Positions 24,832-36,125 of a stretch of 64,000 nucleotides of DNA are shown here, in pieces. Source of the stretch: Megaustenia siamemsis (lineage: Eukaryota > Mollusca > Gastropoda > Stylommatophora > Ariophantidae); NCBI GenBank assembly GCA_032433765.1, contig JAVIAB010000047.1, forward strand, positions 13,348,107 to 13,412,106, read 5' to 3'. Both the position numbers and the translations under genes were made by a program. The first letter of the stretch is position 1, and every line of letters starts with the position of its first letter. The notes under the pieces were generated by a model. The model saw nothing but the letters and a program-made list of their open reading frames with translations. It ran no database searches and was not told the DNA's origin.

Positions 24832-25114
24832 TATAGCGAAAGCGTGCAAACACGTCAATTTTACCGTGTATGGATTTTTACTCGCTATTTTTAACTTAAA
24901 ATACTGTAAACATTAAGTTTTCACTACATCAATGGGTCGTTATAAATTTATATAAATCAAATAAGCAACAATAATAACCAAATGTTTTTTTAAATGAAAT
25001 TAATTCCCTGTTGGGTTCTAATCATTATAACTTTACATGCAAATTTTGAACAACTTATAAGAAGCGGTTAAAAAGCTATCGATTTTAAAAGTTGGACACG
25101 AGTTATGAAACAAG
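24832..25114 (-). mobile_element. Inverted copy of the transposon left end (MITE-like)
   Basis: The reverse complement of 24836-25114 matches 22701-22978 almost base for base (a handful of changes over about 278 bp). It includes CGATAGCTTTTTAACCGCTT and CGGTAAAATTGACGTGTTTG. Both ends read CTATAG. Homology stops at GCACGCTTT, just inside the transposon. It is separated from the main element by about 16 bp of array-like sequence (TGTTTTGGTGGTGA), so it may be an independent internally deleted insertion. Confidence 0.85.
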
Positions 25115-26540
25115 CTATAGTATTGTTTGTTTTAGTGGCGATTAGTGTTGTTTTAGTGGTGATTATTGTTGTTTGTTTTAGTGGTGTTTAGTGTTGTTTG
25201 TTTTAGTGGTGATTATTGTTGTTTTACTGGTGATTAGTGTCGTTTGTTTTAGTGGTGATTAGTGTTGTTTTAGTTGTGATTAGTGTTGTTTGTTTTAGTG
25301 GTGATCAGTGTTGTTTTAATGGTGATTAGTGTTGTTTGTTTTAGTGGTGATTAGTGTCGTTTGTTTTACTGGTGATTAGTGTAGTTTGTTTTAGTGGTGA
25401 TTATTATCGTTTGTTTTAGTGGTGATTATTGTCGTTTGTTTTAGTGGTGATTAGTGTTGTTTAAGTGGTGATTAGTGTTGTTTTTTTCAGTGGTGATCAG
25501 TGTTGTTTTAGTGGTGATTAATGTTGTTTGTTTTAGTAGTGTTTAGTGTTGTTTATTTTAGTTGTGATTATTGTTCTTTTACTGGTGATTAGTGTCGTTT
25601 GTTTTAGTAGTGATTACTGTGTTTTTTGTGGTGATTAGTGTTGTTTGTTTTAGTGGTGATCAGTGTTGTTTTAGTGGTGATTATTGTTGTTTGTTTTAGT
25701 GGTAATTAGTGTCGTAAGTTTTAGTGGTGATTATTGTTGTTTCAATGGTGATTAGTGTCGTTTGTTTTAGTGGTGATTAGCGTTGTTTGTTTTAGTGGTA
25801 ATTAGTGTTGTTTGTTTTAGTGGTGATTATTGTTGTTTCAAAGGTGATTAGTGTCGTTTGTTTTAGTGGTGATTAGTATCGTTTGTTTTAGTGGTGATTA
25901 GTGTCGTTTGTTTTAGTGGTTATTATTATTGTTTTACTTGTGATTAGTGTCGTTTGTTTTAGTGGTGATTAGTGTAGTTTTTTTGTGGTGATTAGTGTAA
26001 TTTGTTTTAGTGGTAATTAGTGTCGTTTGTTTTAGTGGTAACTAGTGTCGTTTGTTTTAGTGGTAATTAGTGTCGTTTGTTTTAGTGGTAATTAGTGTCG
26101 TCTGTTTTAGTGGTAATTAGTGTCGTTTGTTTTAGTGGTAATTAGTGTTGTTTGTTTTATTGGTGATTAGTGTTGTTTGTTTTAGTGGTGATTAGTATTA
26201 TTTGTTTTAGTGGTGATTAGCGTCGTTTGTTTTAGTGGTAATTAGTGTTGTTTGTTTTAGAGATGATTATTATTGTTTTACTTGTGATTAGTGTCGTTTG
26301 TTTTAGTGGTGATTAGTGTAGTTTGTTTTAGTCGTTATTAGTGTAGTTTGTTTTAGTGGTGATTAGTGTCGTTTGTTTTAGTGGTAATTAGTTTCGTTTG
26401 TTTTAGTTGTAATTAGTGTCGTCTGTTTTAGTGATGATTAGTGTTGTTTTAATGGTGATTAGTGTTGTTTGTTTTAGTGGTGATCAGTGTCGCTTGATTT
26501 AGTTATGATTAGTTCTGTTTGTGTGTGGTGATTAGTGTCT
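25115..26540. repeat. 25-bp array, right block
   Basis: It continues the GATTAGTGTCGTTTGTTTTA-GTGGT array of 22061-22700, with about 55 diverged units including GTGGTAATTAG and GTGGTGATTATTG variants. Confidence 0.94.
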
Positions 26541-26785
26541 CTATCCAGCTAGTAGTACATGTCTTTTTGCATTTTGCTTATGATGATTTCTGCTTCCATA
26601 GACAATTGTTAAATACCATTTAAGAGTTTTCATCTAATGGACTATCTGAATTTATACGAATAACTGAATCTATACGACGATATAACTATCTAAATATATA
26701 TGATTTTCTGAATCTATATGTCTATTTAAAAGATAATTACATGTGAATCTCTGCATCTAAATGATTATCTGAATCTATATAATTA
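26541..26785. other. AT-rich spacer, degenerate array edge
   Basis: Loose ATCTATATGA/CTGAATCTATA motifs resemble the array at 27220-28410. No gene is seen. Confidence 0.5.
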
Positions 26786-27212
26786 AATCTATTGACCTTT
26801 CGAGCCGTAGACAAAGATACTCATTCTCTTATCTAAATTTTTATTCTAGCAGTTTTCAATTCTTGTAAAGATATTTTATCAAATCACGCAAATTTTTATT
26901 CTAGCAGTTTTCAATTCTTTTAAAGATATTTTATCAAATCACGCCATTTGTCTCTGTTCTGTGCAAGCAGCTCTATCTAATGGAGGGAGCCGATTCCTGC
27001 TGCTCTTGCCTCTCTCATCAATGTTCTTCTCAGTGTCTCTCTGGGTCTTCCTCTTTTCCTCTTACCTGTTGTCTCCCACATGAGGACTTGCTTTGCTATT
27101 CGGTTGTTATCTCTTCTCATCACATGTCCAACATATGACCATCGTCTTTTCTTTATTACTGAAGATATTAGTGGTTGATTGGCGATTTCTCTAATTTCCT
27201 CGTTTGTTTACA
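26786..27212 (-). mobile_element. LINE-D C-terminal fragment
   Basis: The minus strand matches LINE-D at 5070-5460: GAAATTAGAGAAATCGCCAA, ATATGTTGGACATGTGATGA, then the 3' UTR ending CGGCTCGAAAGGTCAATAG. A 58-bp part of the 3' UTR (AAATTTTTATTCTAGCAGTT...CAAATCACGC) is duplicated in tandem at 26836-26945. The 5' end is truncated near 27212. Confidence 0.9.
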
Positions 27213-27219
27213 TATGTCT

Positions 27220-28410
27220 ATATAATTACCTGAATCTATTTGACTGCATGAATCTATATATTAATCTATTTGTATATATTTATAAGACAAAATGAATCTT
27301 TCCTATAGTCTCATTCTATTTATAGAATTATGTACATATATATGACCTCCTGAACGTGCATGTCTTCAATACAGATCTGTGTAGCTTTTTGAAACCATAT
27401 TGCTATTAAATATATATGGCAATCTCTCTCTATCAACACGTCTATCTTAATTTATATTTGATATTTGAATCTATATGACTTTCTGAGAATATGCGGTTCT
27501 CTAAATATTTCTGAGTGGTCGACTCTCTTTTGTTGTTCCATCCTATTTTATTGTCTGACTCTAATTGCCTGATTTTATTTGATTGGCTGAATCTGTTCTA
27601 TTGCCTGAATCTATCTAATTGTCTGAATCCATTTAGTTGTCAAAATCTATTTATTATCTAATCTTCTTTTATTTATTTGAATCTATTTAATTGCCAAATC
27701 TATATAAATATCTGAGCATATTTAATTGTTATAATCTATTGGATTGTCTGTGTCTATTTAATTATCTGAATCTATTTAATTGCTCGAGTATAATTAATTG
27801 TCTGAGTCTATTTAATTGCGTGAATCTATTTACTTGACATAATCAATTTTAATTGCATGAATCTATTTAATTGTCATAATCAATTTTAATTGCCTGAATC
27901 TATTTAATTGTCATAATCTATTTAATTGTCTGAATCTATTTAATTGTTATAATCTTTTTAATTGTCTGAATCTATTTAATTGTCATAATCTATTTAATTG
28001 CCTGAATCTATATAAATATCTGAATCTATTTTATTGCCTAAATCTATTTAATTGTCATAATCTATTTAATTGCCTGAATCTATATAAATATCTGAATCTA
28101 TTTGATTGTCTGAATCTATTTAATTGTTATAATCTTTTTAATTGTCTGAGTCTATTTAATTGTCATAATCTATTTAATTGCCTGAATCTATATAAATATC
28201 TGAATCTATTTAATTGTCGGCATTTACATAAATGTCTGAGCCTAATTTAATTGTCATAATCTATTTAAGAGCCTATTGAACTGTGTGCAGCTATTTAAGT
28301 TCCTGAATGTATTTAATTGTCGTAATTTATTTAAATGTCTTATTCTATTTAATTATCTGAATCTATTAATCTGAATCTATTAATCTGAATCTATTTGATT
28401 TAAAATGTTT
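27220..28410. repeat. AT-rich 17-bp array (CTGAATCTATTTAATTG)
   Basis: The unit alternates CTGAATCTATTTAATTG with TCATAATCTATTTAATTG and TATAAATAT variants. Regular at 27700-28250 and degenerate at the edges. It ends about 13 bp before the acceptor of the next coding exon. Confidence 0.93.
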
Positions 28411-28422
28411 TTGCTGTTTCAG

Positions 28423-28552
28423 GGAAGTATCTGAACTGATAGTCAGCATTTTCCAGTGCAGGGATCTGACCCCAAATCCTTATACAAGATCCCTAGACAC
28501 GTTCGTGAAAGGGATCCTTATGCCAGGGGGAGACGATAAGTTTCAAACAAAG
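28423..28552 (+). CDS. SYT12: Synaptotagmin-12-like, C2A exon 1
   Basis: The acceptor TTTTTGCTGTTTCAG ends at 28422 and the donor GTTAGTTC starts at 28553. The first base completes AAG from the previous exon; then 43 full codons end in phase 0. They encode EVSELIVSIFQCRDLTPNPY, then TRSLDTFVKGILMPGGDDKF and QTK. This is the beta2-beta4 part of C2A with Ca-binding loop 1. The loop keeps one of the usual aspartates (LDTFVK) but has NPYTRS where the other is expected. In place of the usual DPYVK it has DTFVK. This fits synaptotagmin-12, whose C2A is Ca-independent. Confidence 0.93.
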
Positions 28553-28599
28553 GTTAGTTCCCTTGTTGCATTGAATGGGCCAGAAGGGATGTTGTCAGT

Positions 28600-29335
28600 G
28601 CGGGTGCATTTGTGTGTAATGTGTGTTGAGTGTGTAATGTGTGTTGTGTTTGTGTGAGTGACTGCATGTGTGTATGTGATTGTGCGTGTATGAATGACTC
28701 TATGTGTGTGTGTGATTGTGTGTGTGATTGTGTGTATGATTGTGTGTAAATGAGTGACTTTATGTGTGTGAGATTCTGTTTGTGAGTGGCTGTACGTGTG
28801 TATGAGTGACTGTAGGTGTGAGTGATAGTGTGCTTGAGTGGCTGTATGTATGAGTGACTGCATGTATGTGTGAGTGGCTGTATGTGTGAGTGAGTGTGTG
28901 CTTGAGTGACTGTATGTGTGAGTGACTGCATGTATGTGTGAGTGGCTGTATGTGTGAGTGAGTGTGTGCTTGAGTGACTGTATGTGTGAGTGACTGCATG
29001 TATGTGTGATTGTGTGTGTGTGTGAGTGACTGTATTTGTGTGTGTGTGATTGTGTGTGTGTAAGTGACTGTATATGTGAGTGACTGTGTGTGTGTGATTG
29101 AATGTGTGTGATTGTTTTGCATGGATGATGGTGTGCGACTGTGCATGTGATTGATTGTGTGTGTGTGCGTGTTTTTGTGTGTGTGATTTTGTGTCTGATG
29201 TGTGTGTAATTATGTGTGATTATGTATGATTGTGTTATTCTGTGCGTGTGCACTTGTGTGTGTTTGTGTGGGAGATTATGTGTGAGCGTGAGTCAGTGCA
29301 GTTGGAGACGGAATAGAGAGAGAGAGAGAGAGAGA
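28600..29335. repeat. TG-rich array plus (AG)n
   Basis: Degenerate GTGTGTGATTGTGTGTG and GAGTGACTGTATGTGTGAGT units at 28600-29290 (a roughly 56-bp block repeats at 28850-29000), followed by (AG)n at 29313-29336. Open minus frames (THTHTHS-type) are artefacts. Confidence 0.95.
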
Positions 29336-29349
29336 GAGGTTTTTTTATT

Positions 29350-29612
29350 CTGTTACATAACATATTAGTGGTTAGTGAACTGGACAACAAAGCACAAGGG
29401 TTAGGGTTCGATCCCAACCGACGGTTTCCGGGTTCACCCAGCATTTAATGGGTACCGGAATTTTTTCTGGGAAAGTAAATCAGGACGGGCGTAATACCGA
29501 CCACATTACCCCAAAATCATTTGCTGAAGGTCTGTAAAATTTATGGTTACTAAACACCATATTCCCTATACGCCACCTGGCGTGATGGGGGCTCTTTACT
29601 TTACTTTTTTTT
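29350..29612 (+). mobile_element. SINE family A, nearly full copy
   Basis: A tRNA-like head with TTAGTGGTTAGTGAACTGGA (degenerate box A) and GGTTCGATCCCAACCGACGG (box B at 29406-29416). The body carries AATGGGTACCGG, and the tail CCCTATACGCCACCTGGCGTGATGGGGGCT. Preceded by the (AG)n run. Confidence 0.92.
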
Positions 29613-29912
29613 TACTATGGCTTCCAGGTTCGTCAACCCTGAATGGGTACTAATTTTGTATTTCTGTGAGAGAAAGGCGGCACTGGAGTAATGCTGACAA
29701 CGTTACTTAAATAAAGCAACAACAACAATGCACCGATGGTAAAATAAGATATGAACACTAAAAACACATCATCTACACTCAGCGTGGCATGGGAGGATTC
29801 ATAGTGGTTACCTCAAAAATCATGTGTCGAGGTCTGTAAAATGTATGGTCACTAACACCATATTCCTTATACATCACTTGGCGTGACGGGGGCTCTTTAC
29901 TTTACTACTTAC
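29613..29912 (+). mobile_element. SINE family A variants, degenerate
   Basis: It begins with a head-less body (GGTTCGTCAACCCTGAATGG, GGCACTGGAGTAATGCTGAC, GCACCGATGGTAAAATAAGA), shared with the 35130-35365 copy. It ends with a standard family A tail at 29820-29910 (GGTCACTAACACCATATTCC, CACTTGGCGTGACGGGGGCT). Confidence 0.75.
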
Positions 29913-30384
29913 ATAACAGATCAGCCATCTTTGTTATCCCTTATTTATTGGGATTTGATCCTTGCCATCTGGGGATATAAATAAAAAAAAAAACCACTCA
30001 TTTTCCAGATGAAGAAAAAATACGACCATCCGAAATCTGTCATATTTGACAATCTGATGCCGACATCTAGTAATGATACTATCCGATTGCGCGCGTGCGT
30101 GTGAGGTGAGGTCATTGTGGTGGCTGGCCCGGAGATTGAATTCCCCAGCTGCCTCAGACGGATCCTCACGAGGCGGCCACAACCACATAAAGTCTGTCTC
30201 TAATCACCTCCAGGGGGCAACCAAATCTGGGTTTCTATTCTTTCGCCGGCACCTCATTTGGGTTGACTGATGTTGGTTTAGGTTTCCTGCTTGTTTGTGA
30301 TGAAGTTGTTAATTTATAGGGACATGACGTGGTGGGGATGTGGCTGTGTGTGGGTGGAATAGCTAGGCCGGGGGGGGGGGGAAT
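29913..30384. other. Unique stretch, possible tRNA-like remnant
   Basis: GGGATTTGATCCTTGCCATC at 29950-29970 is a box-B-like motif on the minus strand. The rest (30060-30350) is moderately GC-rich with no recognisable product. A short G run ends it at 30370-30380. Confidence 0.35.
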
Positions 30385-32640
30385 AAAGAGATGGTGAGAA
30401 GAGAAGAAATGAGTAGGAGGATGAAAACAAGACATAAAGAGAGAGAGAGGGGGTGAGAAATAAAGAGATGGTGAGAAAAGAAGGAAGGAGTAGGAGGATG
30501 AAAACAAGACATAAAGAGAGAGAGGGGGGGGGGTGAGAAATAAAGAAATAGTGAGAAAAGAAGGAAGGAGTAGGAGGATGAAAACAAGACATAAAGAGAG
30601 AGAGAGGGGGTGAGAAATAAAGAGATGGTGAGAAAAGAAGGAAGGAGTAGGAGGATGAAAACAAGACATAAAGAGAGAGAGGGGGGGTGAGAAATAAAGA
30701 AATAGTGAGAAAAGAAGGAAGGAGTAGGAGGATGAAAACAAGACATAAAGAGAGAGAGGGGGGGGTGAGAAATAAAGAAATAGTGAGAAAAGAAGGAAGG
30801 AGTAGGAGGATGAAAACAAGACATAAAGAGAGAGAGGGGGGGGGTGAGAAATAAAGAAATAGTGAGAAAAGAAGGAAGGAGTAGGAGGATGAAAACAAGA
30901 CATAAAGAGAGAGAGAGGGGGGGGTGAGAAATAAAGAGATGGTGAGAAGAGAAGGAAGGAGTAGGAGGATGAAAACAAGACATAAAAAGAGAGCGGGGGG
31001 GGGGAGAAATAAAGAGATGGTGAGAAGAGAAGGAAGGAGTAGGAGGATGAAAACAAGACATAAAAAGAGAGCGGGGGGGGGGAGAAATAAAGAGATGGTG
31101 AGAAGAGAAGGAAGGAGTAGGAGGATGAAAACAAGATATAGAGAGGGGGAGGAGAAATAAAGAGATGGTGAGAAGAGAAGAAAGGAGTAGGAGGAGGAAA
31201 ACAAGATATAGAGAGGGAGGAGAAATAAAGAGATGGTGAGAAGGGAAGAAAGGAGTAGGAGGAGGAAAACAAGATATAGAGAGGGAGGAGAAATAAAGAG
31301 ATGATGAGAAGAGAAGAAAGTTTAGGAGGAGGAAAACAAGATATAGAGAGGGAGGAGAAATAAAGAGATGGTGAGAAGAGAAGAAAGGAGTAGGAGGAGG
31401 AAAACAAGATATAGAGAGGGAGGAGAAATAAAGAGATGGTGAGAAGAGAAAGAAGAAGTAGGAGGATGAAAACAAGACAGAGAGAGAGGGGGAGGAGAAA
31501 TAAAGAGATGGTGAGAAGAGGAGGAAGGAGTAGGAGGATGAAAACAAGACATAAAGAGAGAGAGAGAGGGGGGGGAGAAATAAAGAGATGGTGAGAAGAG
31601 AAGGAAGGAGTAGGAGGATGAAAACAAGACATAAAAAGAGAGCGGTGGGGGGGGAGATATAAAGAGATGGTGAGAAGAGAAGGAAGGAGTAGGAGGATGA
31701 AAACAAAACATAAAGAGATAGAGAGAGAGGGGGGAGAAATAAAGAGATGGTGAGAAGAGAAGGAAGGAGTAGGAGAATGAAAACAAGACATAGAGAGAGA
31801 GAGAGGAGGGGGAGAAATAAAGAGATGGTGAAAAGAGAATGAAGGAGTAGGAGAATGAAAACTAAACATATTGAGAGAGGGGGCAGAAAAAAAGAGATGG
31901 TGAGAAGAGGAGGAAGGAATAGGAGGATCAAAACAAGACACAGAGAGAGAGAGAGAGAGAGAGAGAGGAGGGGAGAAATAAAGAGATGGTGAGAAGAGAA
32001 AAAAGGAGTAGGAGGAGGAAAACAAGATATAGAGAGGGGGAGGAGAAATAAAGAGATGGTGAGAAGAGAAAGAAGAATTAGGAGGATGAAAACAAGACAG
32101 AGAGAGAGGGGGAGGAGAAATAAAGAGATGGTGAGAAGAGAAGGAAAGAGTAGGAGAATGGAAACAAAACATAGAGAGAGAGGGGGGAGATAGAAATAAA
32201 GAGATGGTGAGAAGAGGAGGAAGGAGTAGGAGAATGGAAACAAAACATAGAGAGAGAGGGGGGGGGAGAGAAATAAAGAGATGGTGAGAAGAGGAGGAAG
32301 GAGTAGGAGGATGAAAGCAAGACATAGAGAGAGAGAGAGAGAGAGAGGAGGGGGAGAAATAAAGAGATGGTGAAAAGAGAATGAAGGAGTAGGAGAATGA
32401 AAAATAAACATATTGAGAGAGGGGGAGGAGAAATAAAGAGATGGTGAGAAGAGGAGGAAGGAATAGGAGGATCAAAACAAGACACACAGAGAGAGAGAGA
32501 GAGAGAGAGGATGGGAGAAATAAAGAGATTGTAAGAAGAGAAGGAAGAAGTAGGAGGATGCAAACAAGACAGAGAGAGAGGGGGGGAGAAATAAAGAGAT
32601 AATGTGAAGGGAAGAAAAGAAGTAGGTGTATGAAAACAAG
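30385..32640. repeat. About 77-bp purine-rich minisatellite, about 29 copies
   Basis: The unit contains GAGAAATAAAGAGATGGTGA, GAAGAGAAGGAAGGAGTAGG, AGGATGAAAACAAGACATAA and a variable AGAGAGAGGGGG run. Length varies (about 62-85 bp) through the G and GA runs. At 31140-31460 a shorter subtype with ACAAGATATAGAGAGGGAGG takes over. The minus strand has few stops, so overlapping ORFs of up to 824 codons appear. They are repeat artefacts (FISPPPLSLS-type). Confidence 0.97.
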
Positions 32641-32642
32641 AC

Positions 32643-32678
<36 letters not shown>

Positions 32679-32774
32679 AAGTAGAAAGTATGAAAGAAGT
32701 AGAAGGCAAAAAGAAGACATAGAGAGAGAAGGAAGAAGAAAGTAAGACATGGAGTAGAAATTATAACAAGACAT

Positions 32775-32814
<40 letters not shown>

Positions 32815-32987
32815 GAAGAAATGAGTTGGCGACAGAAACAAGATAGAGAGAAAGAAGGGAAGAAAGGAATAAGAGACAGAAAAAAATGATATTGAGAGAG
32901 AGAAAAAGAGAGAGTGAAAAGTTAGGGATAAACGGAGAAAGGAGTGTTATAAATTAAACAGAAAGAGAGACAGAGACACAATGAAAC

Positions 32988-33018
<31 letters not shown>

Positions 33019-33685
33019 CAATACACACGGGACGGAAATGAAGAAAGAGACCAAAAAATGGACTGACAAAGATATATATATATAGCGAGAGAGAGATAGA
33101 GTGAGGGGGTAGAGAGATAGAGAGAGAGGGATAGAGAGAGAGGGATAGAGAGATAGAGAGAGAGAATGAAATATTGTCAGAAAAAAATACATGCAAATTA
33201 TTTGTGAGAATAAATTGTGGGTGAAGAACCACGAAAGAGAAGAGATGAGAAATTAGAGTAGCGTGAGCAAGAAGACAGGGTTTTACAAGAAAGAATAACA
33301 ATAAGAGAAAATAATAACAAGCGCAAGAAAAAAAAATAAGAGAATGTAAAATTACAAAAAGTAAACATCAGTAAAGAAAGAAGCACAGAGATCACCAAAT
33401 GAACATTTATTAGTTAAGATACAAATAAGTGAAGAACATTAATAGATAGAAAGAAGAGCTATAGATGAGTTAGAGATTAGATAAAAGACAACACGGAAGT
33501 AAAGTGAATAGATAGAGAGATGGTAGTACAGTAGAAGAGTTAAAAGTGAAATTTAAGAGAGATTTAAAGTGATTAATAAGAGAAAGAATGAGAAAAAGAG
33601 GGGGGGGGGGGACGGGTGAGAAATTTAGAAAGGAGTAAAAAACACAAATGATGGATATATCGGTATAATATATTAAGAGGGACAT

Positions 33686-33738
<53 letters not shown>

Positions 33739-33770
33739 AAGAGAGAGATATAAGAGAAGTATAAGAGAAT
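32641..33770. repeat. GA-rich simple-sequence region
   Basis: (AG)n blocks at 32647-32675, 32780-32812, 32993-33017 and 33690-33725, with purine-rich degenerate sequence between them. No coding support. Confidence 0.9.
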
Positions 33771-33774
33771 TTAC

Positions 33775-34220
33775 ATTTCTTCGCTGTTTGTATCATTGTC
33801 TCGGGTCCCGCAAATTCTATCCAATGCACTTTTACTTGCACCCCAATTTCTCTCTCGTTCTCTTCTCTCTCTTTCTCTCCGAAGGAATGAAGATCTAATA
33901 AACTTCCCCCAGCCGTGACAAAGTAATAAGAAGAACATTAGAGAGAATTAGCTAAAGGCTCTTTATACCTCCCTTCCTGAAAATTACTCCTTCGAGTGAT
34001 ATTTCATGAGGCCGGACATGGCACAGATTGTCTTACCAGATATTTTGTCTGTTGCTTTGGGACTGAATATTCAAGGACATGTCTTGTCTTTTCCGAAATC
34101 AGAAATATACAGTATTAGAACTTAAACTAGCTTGTTGATATAATACGTCTTCTGTGTATATTTCAAATAAAGCACTATTAAATATAAATTCACAATAACA
34201 ATCCCTCGTGTTAAAACAAC
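33775..34220. other. Unique stretch, no gene recognised
   Basis: Ordinary sequence between the GA-rich region and an I-like LINE fragment. No conserved motif is seen on either strand. Confidence 0.45.
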
Positions 34221-34224
34221 GGCC

Positions 34225-34969
34225 AAAAAGATAAAACTAAAAACTCTACCAAGTCAATAGCCACTGGAAAATTCTCAAACAACTTTAAATGCAGAAACTG
34301 GGGCCCTCAGAGATGCTGCAACACTGGCTACTCAACACAAAAATAACATGCACAATAAATTGGTGATTCTGACTGATGCACTGCCAGTACTATCAGCTCT
34401 AAAAAGCCCCAAGAACAATGAACTAGATGACTTGAGAATAACCCTGGACCAACTGTGTAATAACTTCCAGAGAGTAGTCATTCAGTGGATACCATCACAC
34501 TGTAATATACACGAGAACGAACGCGGAGACAAATTAGCTAAAGAGGGAAGGAGATTACCACAAGAGAACCATCCGCTCAGTTATGATGAAGCCAAATCCA
34601 TCCTCAAGGGTCAGTCCCATGAAAAATTGAAACGAGAACAACCAAAGCATAACGAGAGTGACGGATACCACCAACTATCAAGGAGGGATCAAGTCATCAT
34701 ACTTCGCCTACACACTGGCCACAATAGAATGAGAAATCACATGTTCACCAAATTCAAAATAGGTACAACCAGCCTATGCCACTGTACACTGGATAATATG
34801 ACTACAAAACATGTTCTACAGGATTGTCCCCAGTACACAGACCTGAGAAGAGCAATGTGGTCCACACCCACCTCCCTGGAAGAGAAACTATATGGGGCAA
34901 TCGAATCACTTAAACAGATAGCTGACTTCAAGAGAGAGTCTGGAATCCTACTCTGATCGAGTCTTGATC

Positions 34970-34970
<1 letters not shown>
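34225..34970 (+). mobile_element. I-like LINE, RNase H and C-terminal end
   Basis: The copy starts within the RNase H domain (LNAETGALRDAATLA at about 34285) and continues in an open frame of 202 codons from 34348 to the stop at 34956. Landmarks are VILTDALPVLSALK, IQWIPSHCNIHENERGDKLA and RDQVIILRLHTGHNRMRNHM, then a Cys/His knuckle CHCTLD...H...C. These correspond block by block to the C-terminus of the 3012-4995 ORF but differ at many residues, so it is a second subfamily. The stop is followed within 20 bases by (GA)n. Confidence 0.92.

Positions 34971-34971
<1 letters not shown>

Positions 34972-35005
<34 letters not shown>
34972..35005. repeat. (GA)n microsatellite at the LINE 3' end
   Basis: A pure GA run directly downstream of the I-like fragment, perhaps its tail. 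Confidence 0.9.
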
Positions 35006-35007
<2 letters not shown>

Positions 35008-35129
35008 TAAAAACTGACTCAATTTAAGGGTATTTTAGGTGACGCTGGTAATGCACACAAATTGCGTCAACAAACCAATTTCTTTAGTTTCTTTTTTTCT
35101 ATTTCATTTTTCTTTCTTCAAAAATCAGT

Positions 35130-35370
35130 GGTAGAGGAATGTTAGTGAACTGGCCTACTGAGGTTAAGAGCTCCTGAAAATATCCGATTGACAGCATTTC
35201 AGTTTACCCAGCCTTCAATGTGTACGAGATATTTCTTTGGGTAATGTGAAACGGTATTGGCGTAGTGCTGGTCGTATTTTAAAAACAAACGGGTGCCGAT
35301 GGTAAAAATAAATATATGGTCACACAGATACTGTTCGCTACAGGTCACGGCGGAATTATTTCGTCTTCGT
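35130..35370 (+). mobile_element. SINE family A-related variant
   Basis: The head remnant GTTAGTGAACTGGCC and the body motifs TTTACCCAGCCTTCAATG, GGCGTAGTGCTGGTCG and GGGTGCCGATGGTAAAAATA are shared with 29640-29790. The tail differs from standard family A. Confidence 0.65.
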
Positions 35371-35374
35371 TTCA

Positions 35375-35650
35375 TTTATTCGGAAGGGGGACTGGTTAGT
35401 CTCAAGTCAATATTTTTTGTAATTTCTCTCTGCGGCAACCACCCCTGGTCTCAGCAGCAAGGCCCGGCTTGAAACGTCAGTTACTCATCGACGGAAAAAA
35501 ATATGAGCACCTCCGAAGTCGGAGTTATCTGCCTGTGCGGCGAGTGAACCCTGTGCACACGGCTGTCAAGGTATAAACGGATTAACGCGCAAAATTCTGT
35601 TCCTGGTCTCTAGGGACTACGTCAGAAGTGAAAGCTGGTGAATGCACCTC
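35375..35650 (+). mobile_element. SINE family B
   Basis: The central block is CTCTCTGCGGCAACCACCCC, then CGTCAGTTACTCATCGACGG and CCTCCGAAGTCGGAGTTATC. The end is ATTCTGTTCCTGGTCTCTAG, then GGGACTACGTCAGAAG. Copies lie at 60115-60415 (minus) and, with another head, at 46808-47065. The head here is degenerate. Confidence 0.85.
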
Positions 35651-35950
35651 TAAAAAAAAATTATTCTGAAAATGTAGAAAGTTGTGACAAGAAACAACTT
35701 TATCGTTATCGTCTATATTTTCTTCCTCACTGTCTCGTATATCCGTTTGGGTGTCGAGGGAGATGCACAATTTCTCGCTTTTCTAACAGCCTCTGACTAT
35801 CGTCATGTCATGTTGTCACAATCGTCATGTCATGTTGTCACAATCTTCAAGATATTTGGTTGCTTGCCAAAGTTCATCCAAGGACTAAAAGAATAGTAGC
35901 TCTCCTGGATAGGTCTGATTCACTCATCCCGAAGCAACCTCTCCATCTTC
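35651..35950. other. Unique spacer
   Basis: A short direct repeat (CGTCATGTCATGTTGTCACA at 35802 and 35822) is the only structure seen. A 70-codon + frame has no recognisable features. Confidence 0.45.
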
Positions 35951-35954
35951 GTCA

Positions 35955-36125
35955 TCAGCGCTTAAAAGAGCGCTAACTCAACTTAAAAGAGCGCTAACTC
36001 AACTTAAAAGAGCGCTAACTCAACTTAAAAGAGCGCTAACTCAACTTAAAAGAGCGCTAACTCAACTTAAAAGAGCTCTAACTCAACTTTAAAGAGCTCT
36101 AACTCAATTTAAAAGAGCGCTAACT
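35955..36125. repeat. 21-bp array, 8 copies
   Basis: The unit is TTAAAAGAGCGCTAACTCAA plus C. Two units near 36070 carry GAGCTC. The GCGC core makes each unit partly palindromic. Confidence 0.97.

Noticed and set aside
24774..25114. Treating 22702-25114 as one transposon with 280-bp inverted repeats
   Set aside because: An independent right end with matching 30-bp inverted repeat occurs at 24783-24815, and array-like sequence lies between it and the inverted copy, so two insertions are more likely. Not excluded.
30235..32709. Minus-strand ORF of 824 codons (and 682-codon overlap)
   Set aside because: It lies wholly within the 77-bp purine-rich minisatellite, where the minus strand rarely forms stops. 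All frames are similarly open and the product is low-complexity Ser/Leu/Phe/Pro.
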